This document shows positions 43,710-52,888 of a stretch of 64,000 nt of DNA, one piece after another. Both the position numbers and the translations under genes were made by a program. How positions within the stretch are numbered: position 1 is the first letter of the stretch; each line of letters begins with the position of its first letter. The stretch is from assembly GCF_002163755.1 (NCBI RefSeq), contig NZ_CP015864.1:434001-498000 (forward strand), read 5' to 3'. Under the pieces are notes generated by a model. That model saw nothing but the letters and a program-made list of their open reading frames with translations. It had not been told where the DNA came from and did not search any database. The DNA comes from Vibrio campbellii CAIM 519 = NBRC 15631 = ATCC 25920. Lineage in GTDB: Bacteria; Pseudomonadota; Gammaproteobacteria; Enterobacterales; Vibrionaceae.

Positions 43710-45557
43710 TTAATACTGAGCAGTTAACTGTTGATTGCTCATTACTTCTTTCTGGTAGCTGCCTAATACGATCTCTGCGCCTTTGTAAGAGAGGTGGCTT
43801 GCATCGGTGTACATGGCATTGTTGCTGCCCACTTTCATTGCACATTTTCCCTCTTGGCAGATGTAGCTAGTAAGGTCGACAAACTCCACATGTTCAAATT
43901 GGTCAAAGTACGCTGCCAGCGTTGCTACATGATGCGGATGTGATTGCCTTGGCGTGAAGTCACATTCATTACCGGTATTGTCTCCAAACAGTCGCGCTTT
44001 CCACAAACATTCACCAATGGCATGTGGTGCGGAAGGTGTTGGACCAAAGACCAAAACCTCTCGGTCTTCTAACTCGTTCAAAAGGCGAGTGAGCGAAGCT
44101 TGGTAGTCTTGTTTGGATAGCTCTTTATTGAAGTTAGAAGAAATCACTACGCGACGGATAGAAGGGGTATTCAAAATGGTTTCTATTGCATCAGTGAAAA
44201 AATTGCTGCAAGACAAACGGTTTGTACCTGAAACTTTATCGACATAGCCAACCGCGCAGGAGTCTTGCGTAAGTTGAACAACCCCTGTTGGTGTGTCTTT
44301 CGCGAGTTGCTGGACAAAGACCATACTGTGGCTGTTACCCAATACAGCGACACTAGGCTGGGAAGATGAAGAGCAGGTGTCATTGATGCCGGTATTACCG
44401 TTACATGCGATGCCGTAGCCATTGTTAACGCGCATGGCTTCAAAGAACGCACTGCGGCCTGGAAAACCTCCGTTTTTATGGCCGACGAACCCAAAAGCAA
44501 GCAGTGGCAGGGTAACTAAAACAAGTGAGGCCGTAAGTGTGCTCATGCCGATTTTCTTGCGGCTACGGAAAGGCTTTTCAACAAAGCGCCAAGTTAAACA
44601 AGAAAAGGCAAATAGAGCGACAAGATAAAACGCTAGGCTAAAGTCTTGTCCGGCGGTCAGCACATATCGATAAAAAACCAGCAACGGTATGTGCCACAAA
44701 TAAAGGCTGTAGCTGATCAACCCAACAAAAACGACAGATTTGAGGCTTAGGGCTTTACCCAGCGTGTTGTCTTTGGATGAGAACAAGATGATCAGCGTAG
44801 TGCCAATCACAGGGATCAACAGCATGATCCCGGTGCCATCTTTTGATTTATCGAACAATAAGGAGGAGGCAAGCACCAGTGTTAAGCCGATCATGGCAAG
44901 TGTGTTGTTGGGCTTGATAACAGTTTTACGCATCGCTAGAGCAATCAGAGAGCCTGCTGCCAACTCCCAAGCACGGGAGAAAATCATGTAAAAGGCGAAA
45001 TCAGGATCACCACTGGCGTACCAAACCGTCATCAAACTTAGTGCAAATACTACGATGAAGAAGGTGAGATAAGACATGAGCTTGCCACGTGCCAGCAACA
45101 TAAGCAAAAGAGGGATCACGACGTAATATTGCTCTTCGACACCTAAGCTCCAAGTATGAAAGAGTGGGTTGGCTTGCTCTTCCAGCCCGAAATAATTGTG
45201 GCCTTTGAGGTAAAGCAAAACGTTAGAGGCGGACAGAATGGAAGATACCGAAAACTCACCAACTTCTTTATGTGCGTGGGGAAGGAACAACCACCAAGAG
45301 AGTAAATAACACACTGCAATAACGAGCAGTAGTAAGGGTAGGATCCGACGAATACGGCGCTCGTAGAAATCGAAAAGGCTGAATTGATTCTTATCTAAAT
45401 CGTTTATCACAATAGTGGTAATTAAATAACCGCTGATTACGAAAAACACGTCTACGCCAATAAAGCCACCAGCAAAAGCTTGTATGTCTGCATGGAAAAA
45501 AATCACCAATAGGACGGCAATCGCTCTTAATCCATCAATCTCTGCTCTGTATGTCAT
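43710..45557 (-). CDS. OafA/YrhL-type membrane O-acyltransferase with SGNH domain
   Basis: A 615-residue protein. The N-terminal acyltransferase-3 domain (about 1-350, ten membrane helices) begins YRAEIDGLRAIAVLLVIFFH, then GVDVFFVISGYLIT. The C-terminal periplasmic SGNH domain (about 390-610) shows VLGNSHSMVF and DASHLSYKGAEIV, the first and last SGNH blocks. Such enzymes O-acetylate surface polysaccharide such as LPS O-antigen or capsule. No glycan cluster is adjacent, so the acceptor is unknown. Confidence 0.92.
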   Translation of the reverse strand: MTYRAEIDGLRAIAVLLVIFFHADIQAFAGGFIGVDVFFVISGYLITTIVINDLDKNQFSLFDFYERRIRRILPLLLLVIAVCYLLSWWLFLPHAHKEVGEFSVSSILSASNVLLYLKGHNYFGLEEQANPLFHTWSLGVEEQYYVVIPLLLMLLARGKLMSYLTFFIVVFALSLMTVWYASGDPDFAFYMIFSRAWELAAGSLIALAMRKTVIKPNNTLAMIGLTLVLASSLLFDKSKDGTGIMLLIPVIGTTLIILFSSKDNTLGKALSLKSVVFVGLISYSLYLWHIPLLVFYRYVLTAGQDFSLAFYLVALFAFSCLTWRFVEKPFRSRKKIGMSTLTASLVLVTLPLLAFGFVGHKNGGFPGRSAFFEAMRVNNGYGIACNGNTGINDTCSSSSQPSVAVLGNSHSMVFVQQLAKDTPTGVVQLTQDSCAVGYVDKVSGTNRLSCSNFFTDAIETILNTPSIRRVVISSNFNKELSKQDYQASLTRLLNELEDREVLVFGPTPSAPHAIGECLWKARLFGDNTGNECDFTPRQSHPHHVATLAAYFDQFEHVEFVDLTSYICQEGKCAMKVGSNNAMYTDASHLSYKGAEIVLGSYQKEVMSNQQLTAQY

Positions 45558-45810
45558 TGCCTTCCTCCCTAGTCAACGACATACCTAACGCAAAATGCGC
45601 ACCAAAATTTGGTCTTTGAAGATCAGAGTGTTAGTGGCGGTTATGAAGGTAAAAACAGTTTTGCAGGGTGGCTTCTTATATTGATTTTCATTTTGAAAAC
45701 TGGAAGCTTGCGGTTTCTAGCAAAATGACGTGCTACAGATGTAAATCAAAGATCAGTTGAACGGAACTCCTTATACTCTAAGTTAAGTAAATAAACTCAG
45801 AAACGAGGCT

Positions 45811-46086
45811 ATGAGCCAAAACGATATTCAAACCAAGATTGCCAGCTTTACTTGTATCGAAGAAGCTTTGGATTACTTCGATATTGGTTTTGATAGCCGC
45901 TTTATTGATAAACACAGAGTGGAGCTAGTGAAGCGCTTCAATGGCTATTTGATCCTGACTAAGCCTGAAGATTGGTTTGCGGCTCGCCGTGCATTAAAGA
46001 ACGCATATTGCAAAGTGCAGCGTAGTTTGTTGGATAAAACCACACGCTCGGCTTGTCGTGGTTGTACTTCTTGTCAGCGTCGCTAG
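45811..46086 (+). CDS. nifW: NifW-like protein
   Basis: A 91-residue protein. The stretch EEALDYFDIGFDSRFIDKHR then VELVKRFNGYL parallels NifW (FFEFF-x-VPYD, R-x-x-x-LKRFxxYL), and WFAARRALKNAYCKVQ parallels its last helix. A C-terminal extension adds RSACRGCTSCQRR with three cysteines in CxxC-like spacing, absent from classical NifW. NifW protects nitrogenase in diazotrophs, but no nif genes are in the window. A related thiol or metal-stress role is possible. Confidence 0.6.
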   Translation: MSQNDIQTKIASFTCIEEALDYFDIGFDSRFIDKHRVELVKRFNGYLILTKPEDWFAARRALKNAYCKVQRSLLDKTTRSACRGCTSCQRR

Positions 46087-46589
46087 AAAGTATCCTAACA
46101 CCCAAACTATGTATGTCTCTGCCATCATGTTGTTCGTGTCGTTACTAGGTTGGCTTAAACGAGAACGAACCATTAGCGGCACAACGATGCGGTTCTGAAG
46201 AGTTAGAGAACCCTGTTGAAACTATCTAAACAAATTTTCTTTCATAATTAACCTCCTTATTTGTTTTTTTTAATCAATTCGGTTTAGCACCCAATAGTTT
46301 CTTTAATGAATGTGATGTGGGGTTCACCGTTTTTCATTGGAGTGACAGAGTCATCTCAACAAACAACGTTGTTGAAGCTAAAGATAAAGGCAAGACATGG
46401 AAATATATAATTATCATTTATTATTTGGATAATATTATGTTATCGATACCTTCGAGCAATTGATTCACTTAACGGTTCGATAGACGCGACTAAAGTGTAA
46501 GGCACTTTAACCTTTTATTTTTAAAATAAATCACTTACATTGATTGATTACTGAAATGGATGCATATTAATAAAACACAAGGACAATGG
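46087..46589. other. Long AT-rich intergenic region
   Basis: About 500 bases without a supported gene. A 29-codon frame (46,109-46,198) has no ribosome site. GAACGAACC and GGTTC near 46,160-46,195 can form a weak stem. The stretch from 46,255 is rich in T and A and probably holds the promoter of the next operon; no clear motif was found. Confidence 0.4.
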
Positions 46590-47462
46590 ATGAATGAATC
46601 AGTGTATCGTGCAATGTCTTGGCTAAAAGCAATACTGGATGGTCAAGGGGTTCGCTACCAAATTGTTGGAGGTTTCGCCGTCCATCTTCATGGCGGTTCT
46701 CGGCCAATTGCTGACATCGACCTCTATATTAAAAAAGAGGATGTAAATGCGCTTCTACCGTTCTTTCAACCTTTTGTAAGTAAACCGCTTAAACACTACC
46801 GCGAAGAAGAGTGGGACCTAGAATATCTTCAGTTGATTTATGAAAACCAGAAAATAGAGATTGGTTTGAGTCCGGGAACTAATATCTTCAACACCTCAAG
46901 CCAACAATGGGTATCACTTGATGTTGATTTGGCGGAATCCGTACAGCGCGACTTTCATGGGCTTGCTTTACCTGTCATCAATATTAACTCTCTCATTGAG
47001 TACAAAAGAGTTCTTAATCGGGAAGTCGACAGAATCGACATTAGAGAGCTGGAAGATATCCAACAAGCTGAGAATGCTCAAACCTTGGGCCATTTCAGTT
47101 CCTTGATCGACATCGCACGGAGAAAAGCGAAATACGATAATACCAACACTTGGTACAAAGGTTCGGAGACGTACTTTGATGCTTTATATCAAGAGCTTGA
47201 AGAAGTCGGTGAAGAAATCACTCAAACACGTCTTTGTTATTTAGAGGATGAGCTTGGCGATGTGCTTTGGAACTATTTAAATCTGCTCATGGCATTGGAA
47301 AAAGAGCAAGGTATCGATCCTACCTCGGTATTGAGCAGAGCGGTTAACAAGTATCAGCAGCGAGTCGCTACCATTGAAAACAATGGAAGCTGGGCGGATG
47401 TGAAGGCCGAGCAAAAGCGAAAGTTACAACAAGAATACCTAGGTGCGATGAATGAAAATTAA
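46590..47462 (+). CDS. Nucleotidyltransferase-MazG fusion protein
   Basis: A 290-residue two-domain protein. The N-terminal half (about 15-130) is a minimal nucleotidyltransferase fold: QIVGGFAVHLHGG (27-35), RPIADIDLYI (DID metal ligands at 42-44) and KIEIGLSPG. The C-terminal part (about 165-265) is MazG-like: ELEEVGEEI (202-210) and EDELGDVLWNYLNLL (219-233) supply the EExxE and ExxD metal ligands of nucleotide pyrophosphatases. ATG 46,590 is preferred because AAGGA stands seven bases before it; an ATG 30 bases earlier is possible. The end overlaps the next GNAT gene, so they form one operon. Confidence 0.75.
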   Translation: MNESVYRAMSWLKAILDGQGVRYQIVGGFAVHLHGGSRPIADIDLYIKKEDVNALLPFFQPFVSKPLKHYREEEWDLEYLQLIYENQKIEIGLSPGTNIFNTSSQQWVSLDVDLAESVQRDFHGLALPVININSLIEYKRVLNREVDRIDIRELEDIQQAENAQTLGHFSSLIDIARRKAKYDNTNTWYKGSETYFDALYQELEEVGEEITQTRLCYLEDELGDVLWNYLNLLMALEKEQGIDPTSVLSRAVNKYQQRVATIENNGSWADVKAEQKRKLQQEYLGAMNEN

Positions 47463-47973
47463 GCCAGAGCTCGAACTGACACAAGAAGAGCATCAAGCGA
47501 TCATGACACTGCGAAATGCAGCATTCCCAGATCACCAGTCGGCCCATTCTTACTACAAACAGCTACCTCATTATCGTGCTCTTAAGTTTCAAGGTAACAA
47601 GCTTATCGGTTATATGGGGCTGGACTATCGAGTCATGAACTTGAATGGAGAGCCAATCAAAGTGTTGGGCATCATTGATTTGTGTGTTGATACGGATTTC
47701 CAAGGGAAAGGTGTCGCTTCCGCAATGCTCAATACCGTTACAGAGTATGCCAAAGATAAAGATGTTGATTTCATCGCTCTTATGGCCGATGACTCCTCAC
47801 TGTACTTAAAAAACGGATTTCAAGGTTTAGAAGTGGAAGCCAGCTGGTTGAGAATACACGAACACAAAAACTATGGCATCGCAGAAGAAAGGCTTAATGA
47901 CTTTTATGTGAAGCCATTGCGTGATCAAACAATGATAAAGAGTGGACTCGATTGGTTGGGGTATATGTATTAG
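47452..47973 (+). CDS. GNAT family acetyltransferase
   Basis: A 173-residue GNAT. ALKFQGNKLIGYMGLDYRVM, then IIDLCVDTDFQGKGVASAML (motif A QGKGVA) and DSSLYLKNGFQGLEVE are clear. The overall plan resembles AAC(2')/NodA-like acetyltransferases, with a C-terminal extension of about 40 residues. It overlaps the fusion gene by 11 bases, which hints that both act on the same nucleotide, sugar or aminoglycoside-like substrate. Confidence 0.85.
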   Translation: MKIKPELELTQEEHQAIMTLRNAAFPDHQSAHSYYKQLPHYRALKFQGNKLIGYMGLDYRVMNLNGEPIKVLGIIDLCVDTDFQGKGVASAMLNTVTEYAKDKDVDFIALMADDSSLYLKNGFQGLEVEASWLRIHEHKNYGIAEERLNDFYVKPLRDQTMIKSGLDWLGYMY

Positions 47974-48018
47974 CCCCATAAAGGATATCGAATTAAACAT
48001 GAATAAGGAAAGGATGTC

Positions 48019-48456
48019 ATGAATGTCTCTCTGAGAGAGGTAACAAAACAAAACTATGAACTCGTCTGCGACTTAGACGTAACGAAACCACAAGAAGAAT
48101 TTGTAGCATGCAACATGTGGTCGCTGGTGGAGTCTTTCTACAACGAAGGTCATGTGGTTCGTGCAATCTATCTAGGTGAAGAAGCTGTTGGTTTTTTCAT
48201 GTGGGTTTATGAAACAAGTGATAAAGTTTCTATTTGGCGTTTTATGATTGATGCCAAACACCAAAACAAAGGAATAGGGCGAGTTGCATTAAAACTGGCA
48301 ATAGAAGAGATCAAACAAGCGCCGAACCTCAAACAGATTGAGATCTGTTATAACCCTACTAATCCAGTTGCAAAGTCTTTCTACAGTCAGTTTGGTTTTG
48401 GAGAAGTTGGTATGGATGAGGATGGTGAGGACATGTTAGCAATCATTAAGCTCTAG
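48019..48456 (+). CDS. GNAT acetyltransferase, spermidine-acetyltransferase-like
   Basis: A 145-residue GNAT. VSLREVTKQNYELVCDLDV at the start, then IWRFMIDAKHQNKGIGRVAL (motif A), IEICYNPTNPVAKSFYSQFG, match the diamine/spermidine N-acetyltransferase (BltD/PaiA-like) group. It lies 45 bases after the preceding GNAT, probably in the same transcript. The acceptor is a guess. Confidence 0.82.
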   Translation: MNVSLREVTKQNYELVCDLDVTKPQEEFVACNMWSLVESFYNEGHVVRAIYLGEEAVGFFMWVYETSDKVSIWRFMIDAKHQNKGIGRVALKLAIEEIKQAPNLKQIEICYNPTNPVAKSFYSQFGFGEVGMDEDGEDMLAIIKL

Positions 48457-48922
48457 CAATCATCTTGTTCTTAACTTATATCACGAAGAGACGGGGCTAG
48501 CATCGCTTAGCCTCTCTCTTACGAAATTTTAAGTCAATAGAGAGCATGCCTAACTCTCCCTACTATCTTTAACGACGTTGCCCCTTTTGTTCTTCTTTAT
48601 GCTGTTTCGGCCGACTCCCTCACCAAAGCTGAAAAGATACCTTTCAAAAGGCATTAGAGTAAGAGGAATTCAGACCGATTTTGCTGTAATAAATAGTTAT
48701 CGTGAAAGTTTAAAACCTCCTATCAAACCCTATAAATCAATGTCTTGTATTAATTTCGTTGTTATTAAGGGTGTATTTATAATATTTCTGTCAGAAAAAG
48801 AAGCACAGATTAAGATTTTCATCTACTTTTGAATTTAACACATGCCCAAAGAATGGGATGCATCGAGTGTTAGTATCTATATTAAATGGGCTACCATAAA
48901 CCGAGTTGGGTAGGTGATCTAT
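48457..48922. other. Intergenic region before the chemoreceptor
   Basis: About 465 bases. Near 48,488-48,521, AGAGACGGGGCTA and TTAGCCTCTCTCT can pair imperfectly and may terminate the GNAT operon. A frame of 84 codons (48,578-48,832) has atypical composition and no ribosome site and is not accepted. The chemoreceptor promoter should lie in the last 100 bases. Confidence 0.4.
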
Positions 48923-50560
48923 ATGTTTATAAAGAGCTTCAGAAGCGCTTCGATTTCATTCAGGGTGTGGTCTATTCTCGGGTTATTTGCAATCGGATTG
49001 TTTGCAAATACTATTTTAAATATCGAAAAGACTCGTCATCATATGCACCAAAATTATGAGATGGGAGTTGAGCATTTAGTACAGAGTGCAGTGAGTATAA
49101 TTCGTCATTACCACTATCAGAGTGAGATTGGAGCTTTAACCGAAGCAGCTGCAAAAGCCGAAGCCTTAAAAGTAGTTTCAGCAATACGTTTTGAAGATGA
49201 TAACTACATTTTTGCTGTCGATCGTGAAGGTAACCAGATTGCGACAGGGGTGCCCTCTCTGCTAGGGAAAAATATCATGCACCTTCGAGATAGCAACGGT
49301 GTCTCTTTTGTAAAGGATTTATTTAAAACAGCGAGAGGTGGAGGAGGTTTCGTTAGCTATCAATGGAATAACTCAGATAAGAATACTACTGAGCCTAAAA
49401 CCAGCTATGCGGTTTTCTTTGAACCATGGGGTTGGATGGTGGGCTCCGGCATCAATATGGTAGTACTCGAAGCGGAAACTCGCACTTCGGAGGTGACCTC
49501 ACTCGCTTATGCAGTTGGGATACTTTTAGTTCTTTCTCTAATCGTCGCGTATTTCATTAGAACAATAACCACTCCACTACAAAAGACTTTGCACGCTATG
49601 AAAATGCTTTCGGAGGGGGAAGGGGATCTAACGCAGCGCTTACCTGAAACTGGTTGTAAAGAGCTATATTACCTTTCTCTATACTTTAACCAGTTTGTCG
49701 CTTCTGTTCAGAATATTATGCTGAGTGTAAGTGATGTTGGTACTCAGGTTACCAGTTCTGCCAGCCAATTATCTAATTCTGCACATCAGATCGATAGTAG
49801 TCTTGTGCAACAGCGGAACGATGTGAATTTACTTGCCACAGCTATGAATGAGATCCTCACGACTGTCGAGGAAGTAGCTGGCAGGACTTCTGAGGCGAAC
49901 GAAGCCAGCCAGCTTGCTGCAATAGAGACTAAAAACAGCCATTTAATCATTCAAAAAAATTCGATTGAGGGTAGCGAGTTAGCCTTGCAAATTACTGAAG
50001 CTGGTCAAATTGTGCAGAAGTTGGCATCCGATTCGAAAGATGTTGATACTGTCCTTGAAGTTATTCGTGGAGTGGCCGACCAAACAAACCTCTTAGCGTT
50101 GAATGCTGCAATTGAAGCAGCCAGAGCAGGAGACAATGGACGAGGCTTTGCCGTTGTTGCTGACGAAGTGAGAAAATTATCCAAGAGAACTCAAGAATCA
50201 ACACTAGAGATTCAAAACATCGTTGAGAAATTACAGAAAGGAGCTGAAAATGCTGTTGTCGTAATGAAACAAGGGACGGAAAAAGCTGATAGAGTTGCCA
50301 TACTCTCTGAACAGGCTAACTCAACGATTGATAAAATTAATAATGAAGTTCAAACAATAGAAGAAATGTCGCAATGTATTGCGACCGCTGCTGAGGAGCA
50401 AACGGTGACGGTAAATGAAATCAACCGAAGTGTTGTGAGCTTGAGTGAGATGTCGACATTGGTATCAAACGAGTCGTCTCAAATGTCAAATGCTGGTAAA
50501 GACCTGAAGAGTGTTTCTGAAACGTTAATAAGTACCATCAACCGCTTCAAGCTGACTTAG
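48923..50560 (+). CDS. Methyl-accepting chemotaxis protein with single Cache domain
   Basis: A 545-residue receptor. TM1 is at about 12-32, a periplasmic sCache_2-type domain (about 35-185; DDNYIFAVDREGNQIA, FFEPWGWMVGSGI) follows, TM2 is at about 190-210, then HAMP (TTPLQKTLHAMKMLSEGEGD). The cytoplasmic hairpin has the invariant tip DQTNLLALNAAIEAARAG. No C-terminal NWETF-like pentapeptide is present. It senses a small ligand, perhaps a carboxylate, and signals to CheA. The start is ATG 48,923 with AGGTG upstream. Confidence 0.92.
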   Translation: MFIKSFRSASISFRVWSILGLFAIGLFANTILNIEKTRHHMHQNYEMGVEHLVQSAVSIIRHYHYQSEIGALTEAAAKAEALKVVSAIRFEDDNYIFAVDREGNQIATGVPSLLGKNIMHLRDSNGVSFVKDLFKTARGGGGFVSYQWNNSDKNTTEPKTSYAVFFEPWGWMVGSGINMVVLEAETRTSEVTSLAYAVGILLVLSLIVAYFIRTITTPLQKTLHAMKMLSEGEGDLTQRLPETGCKELYYLSLYFNQFVASVQNIMLSVSDVGTQVTSSASQLSNSAHQIDSSLVQQRNDVNLLATAMNEILTTVEEVAGRTSEANEASQLAAIETKNSHLIIQKNSIEGSELALQITEAGQIVQKLASDSKDVDTVLEVIRGVADQTNLLALNAAIEAARAGDNGRGFAVVADEVRKLSKRTQESTLEIQNIVEKLQKGAENAVVVMKQGTEKADRVAILSEQANSTIDKINNEVQTIEEMSQCIATAAEEQTVTVNEINRSVVSLSEMSTLVSNESSQMSNAGKDLKSVSETLISTINRFKLT

Positions 50561-50659
50561 CATCGCAAAGATTAAAGTCTTCTAACTTACGGCACCACTA
50601 TTTTGGTGCCGTGAAAACGTTTAAAGATTCGTCACGTTTTAGCAAAGCCTCCGGCAAGC

Positions 50660-50998
50660 TCAGTTGTTACTACTCAAATAAATTTCAATTTGCTGATTAA
50701 TATTGACAAGCTCTTTGGTTATTAAAGTTATATCAGCAGCGAGGGGAGCAACATCTTGTCGAGTAAACTTTTCAATATTAATTAGAGTTGAAACCGCTGT
50801 TGTTGCCCCAAAACTTGAAAGTACACTCTTTATGCTGTGAGATAGAAGGAATAAGTCAGACCATTTTTCATCGGAAAAAAGTTGATTAAACCGTTCTGGA
50901 CCATCACTATAATCTTCCATGTAAGCAAAAAAAATTGCACGAATAATTTGTTGATCGTGATCCATATAGCTGTTTAATAAATCAAAGTTGATCATCAT
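50660..50998 (-). CDS. Hpt-domain phosphotransfer protein
   Basis: A 112-residue single-domain protein. The phosphoacceptor histidine is in LSHSIKSVLSSFGA (the HxxK-x6-GA signature, around residue 54). Hpt proteins relay phosphate between receiver domains. It lies 9 bases downstream of the response-regulator gene on the same strand, so the two form an operon. No hybrid histidine kinase is nearby. Confidence 0.85.
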   Translation of the reverse strand: MMINFDLLNSYMDHDQQIIRAIFFAYMEDYSDGPERFNQLFSDEKWSDLFLLSHSIKSVLSSFGATTAVSTLINIEKFTRQDVAPLAADITLITKELVNINQQIEIYLSSNN

Positions 50999-51007
50999 TT
51001 ACTCCCA

Positions 51008-52537
51008 TTATTTCATCCTAAAATTAAAGGGCTCCGGCAAATCTTGAGAACTTGAACCTGCTAAGTAGTCGGCTAACCAATCTGACCAATTTGGTGGCAG
51101 TGGGATTTGCGTCAGAAATTCAATACTTTCATTTATCGAGCAGTTCGTTTCTGAAATGTTGCTTGTGCAGAGTTTTTTGAGTTTAATCTCAGTAGAGTAT
51201 GGATAATCGAGACTTGTTTTAGGTTCTCTGAGAGAGTCATTTTTCTCAAGAGGGATCCTCGACTTTTTAATAGACAGTGCAATTAACTCACTCTGAATTT
51301 CAAACTCGCCAAAAAACTCCATTAAAGGGATGAACTGTCGCAATAAAAATAGAGGCATTTTATTAGGTTGAGAATAGTAATTACTCAGAGATAGCATAAG
51401 TTTTTTGTGAGCAGCTTCCAGGTTTGTTTCAGCTATTAATAGCTTGCATTGCATCAATCTTTTAAAGGCAATGAGATCGTTATGCTGGTTTCGATCTAGT
51501 CTTTTTTCTGCGAGCAAATAAAAACCATTAAGTTTTAAAAGTACACACCTTTTATCATTGGAAGTTTTGAGGGTTTTGAAGCGTTCAATAATTGCATCAA
51601 TATAAGCCCCCATCGCAGATAACCACTGCGGATCGGAAGAAGACACGCTCGAGGCAAAAAGGCTCCCCACATCAAAAAGTTTGTCTGTGTCTCCTAATTT
51701 ATTGAGTATTCTTGATACAGTCATTAAACGTGAGCTGCTGCTCGGGGTTAACTCAAACGCGCGAAGCGCCAATACCGAGGCGTTGTTGTACTCATGAAGA
51801 CTTTCATGTAAACCGACGAGATTATCTATTGCTCGGAGGCACAGCGGGTTATGTGTAACGTAATTCGTCAGTGTTTTAACTGCTTCAGTCACTTGGCCTT
51901 TTTGATGAAGTAAAAATGCTTCTGCACAAATACGACTAGCATGATCTTTCTTACTACAAACGGCTAAGAGGCCTTCAAGTATATCGATTTTTCCTGAGTC
52001 GATTGCTGTATCAATAAGTAAGGATTCAACACAGACGCTTTGTCCATACGTTTTGTGTAAATAAACTATCTCAGTAAGAGTCAAATCATTAATTTTGCTT
52101 AACTGTCGCTCGGCGTTTACCAATTGATGCTGCTCTTCCAGAGCGATCAATATTTTGTTTCTTAGTGCCTTCGTTTGGAGAGGCTTTGTTAAAAAATGCC
52201 TCACTCGACCAGTTAATGCAGTTAATACAGTCTCTTGAGTCGCGTCTCCAGAAATCATCAACACGGCGGTGGTATCAGAGATAAGTTTAGCACGAACCAA
52301 TAAATTGATAAGGTCCAAACCAGTCAACTTGGTTGAAAGATGATAATCCATGATTATAAAGGAATAAAAGCGAGTCTTGACGGTAGCGACTGCCTGCATC
52401 GCACTATGAACACATGTGACATTAGACGCTGATACTCCAAGAGATATCAGTTGGTGCTTAATCAGGGTTGCTGACGTGGTGCAATCGTCAATAACTAAAA
52501 TGTTGAGATTATTAATCTCGAGTTGCTGTGTTAACAA
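51008..52537 (-). CDS. Response regulator with TPR-like C-terminal region
   Basis: A 509-residue protein. The receiver domain (about 10-130) shows ILVIDDCTTSAT (acidic pair), FIIMDYHLSTKLTG (phosphoacceptor Asp), LMISGDAT and HFLTKPLQ (Lys). The C-terminal 370 residues are helical with TPR-like repeats (LTNYVTHNPLCLRAIDNLVG, ALRAFELTP), with no DNA-binding or enzymatic domain. It would act by protein contact, as in some Vibrio and Shewanella regulators. It is operonic with the Hpt gene. Confidence 0.85.
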   Translation of the reverse strand: MLTQQLEINNLNILVIDDCTTSATLIKHQLISLGVSASNVTCVHSAMQAVATVKTRFYSFIIMDYHLSTKLTGLDLINLLVRAKLISDTTAVLMISGDATQETVLTALTGRVRHFLTKPLQTKALRNKILIALEEQHQLVNAERQLSKINDLTLTEIVYLHKTYGQSVCVESLLIDTAIDSGKIDILEGLLAVCSKKDHASRICAEAFLLHQKGQVTEAVKTLTNYVTHNPLCLRAIDNLVGLHESLHEYNNASVLALRAFELTPSSSSRLMTVSRILNKLGDTDKLFDVGSLFASSVSSSDPQWLSAMGAYIDAIIERFKTLKTSNDKRCVLLKLNGFYLLAEKRLDRNQHNDLIAFKRLMQCKLLIAETNLEAAHKKLMLSLSNYYSQPNKMPLFLLRQFIPLMEFFGEFEIQSELIALSIKKSRIPLEKNDSLREPKTSLDYPYSTEIKLKKLCTSNISETNCSINESIEFLTQIPLPPNWSDWLADYLAGSSSQDLPEPFNFRMK

Positions 52538-52888
52538 ACCAGTACCTACATATTAAGAATCGGCTCCCTTATATTTAATCATCTGATTTCATAAAGGCAA
52601 GTGATTGTTCAGGCTAAGATAAGGCATTAGCTCCTGAGTCTCTTGTTAATAGCATTTTCACGCAAGAAAGTACTCATTTACAAACAAGTTTGTTTACTTG
52701 CAAGGTCCCTTATGGTGGACAAGGTTTGTGTGCATAATGTGGCATATTGAGATTAAAGTCAAAATTATTCACGATAAGTGATTGATTTAGATTGATATAA
52801 TAAGGGAATAATGCAATGTTTTACTCAGGAATATGGAGAGACGTCAATATAGAAAGCCTTAGGCTTTATTCAAACACGGAGGGTAAAG
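52538..52888. promoter_or_regulatory. Divergent promoter region, response regulator and RraA-like gene
   Basis: About 350 AT-rich bases between divergent genes. ACAAACAAGTTTGT (52,680-52,693) is a perfect 6-2-6 dyad and a candidate operator. A TATAAT hexamer near 52,796 could be the -10 of the RraA-like gene, though no good -35 lies at the right spacing. ACGGAGGGTAAAG just ahead of 52,889 is a strong ribosome site. Confidence 0.45.

Noticed and set aside
46109..46198. 29-codon frame with a hydrophobic start after the NifW-like gene.
   Set aside because: No ribosome site and no sign of selection visible.
48578..48832. 84-codon frame before the chemoreceptor.
   Set aside because: Low-complexity AT-driven composition, no ribosome site, no family resemblance.
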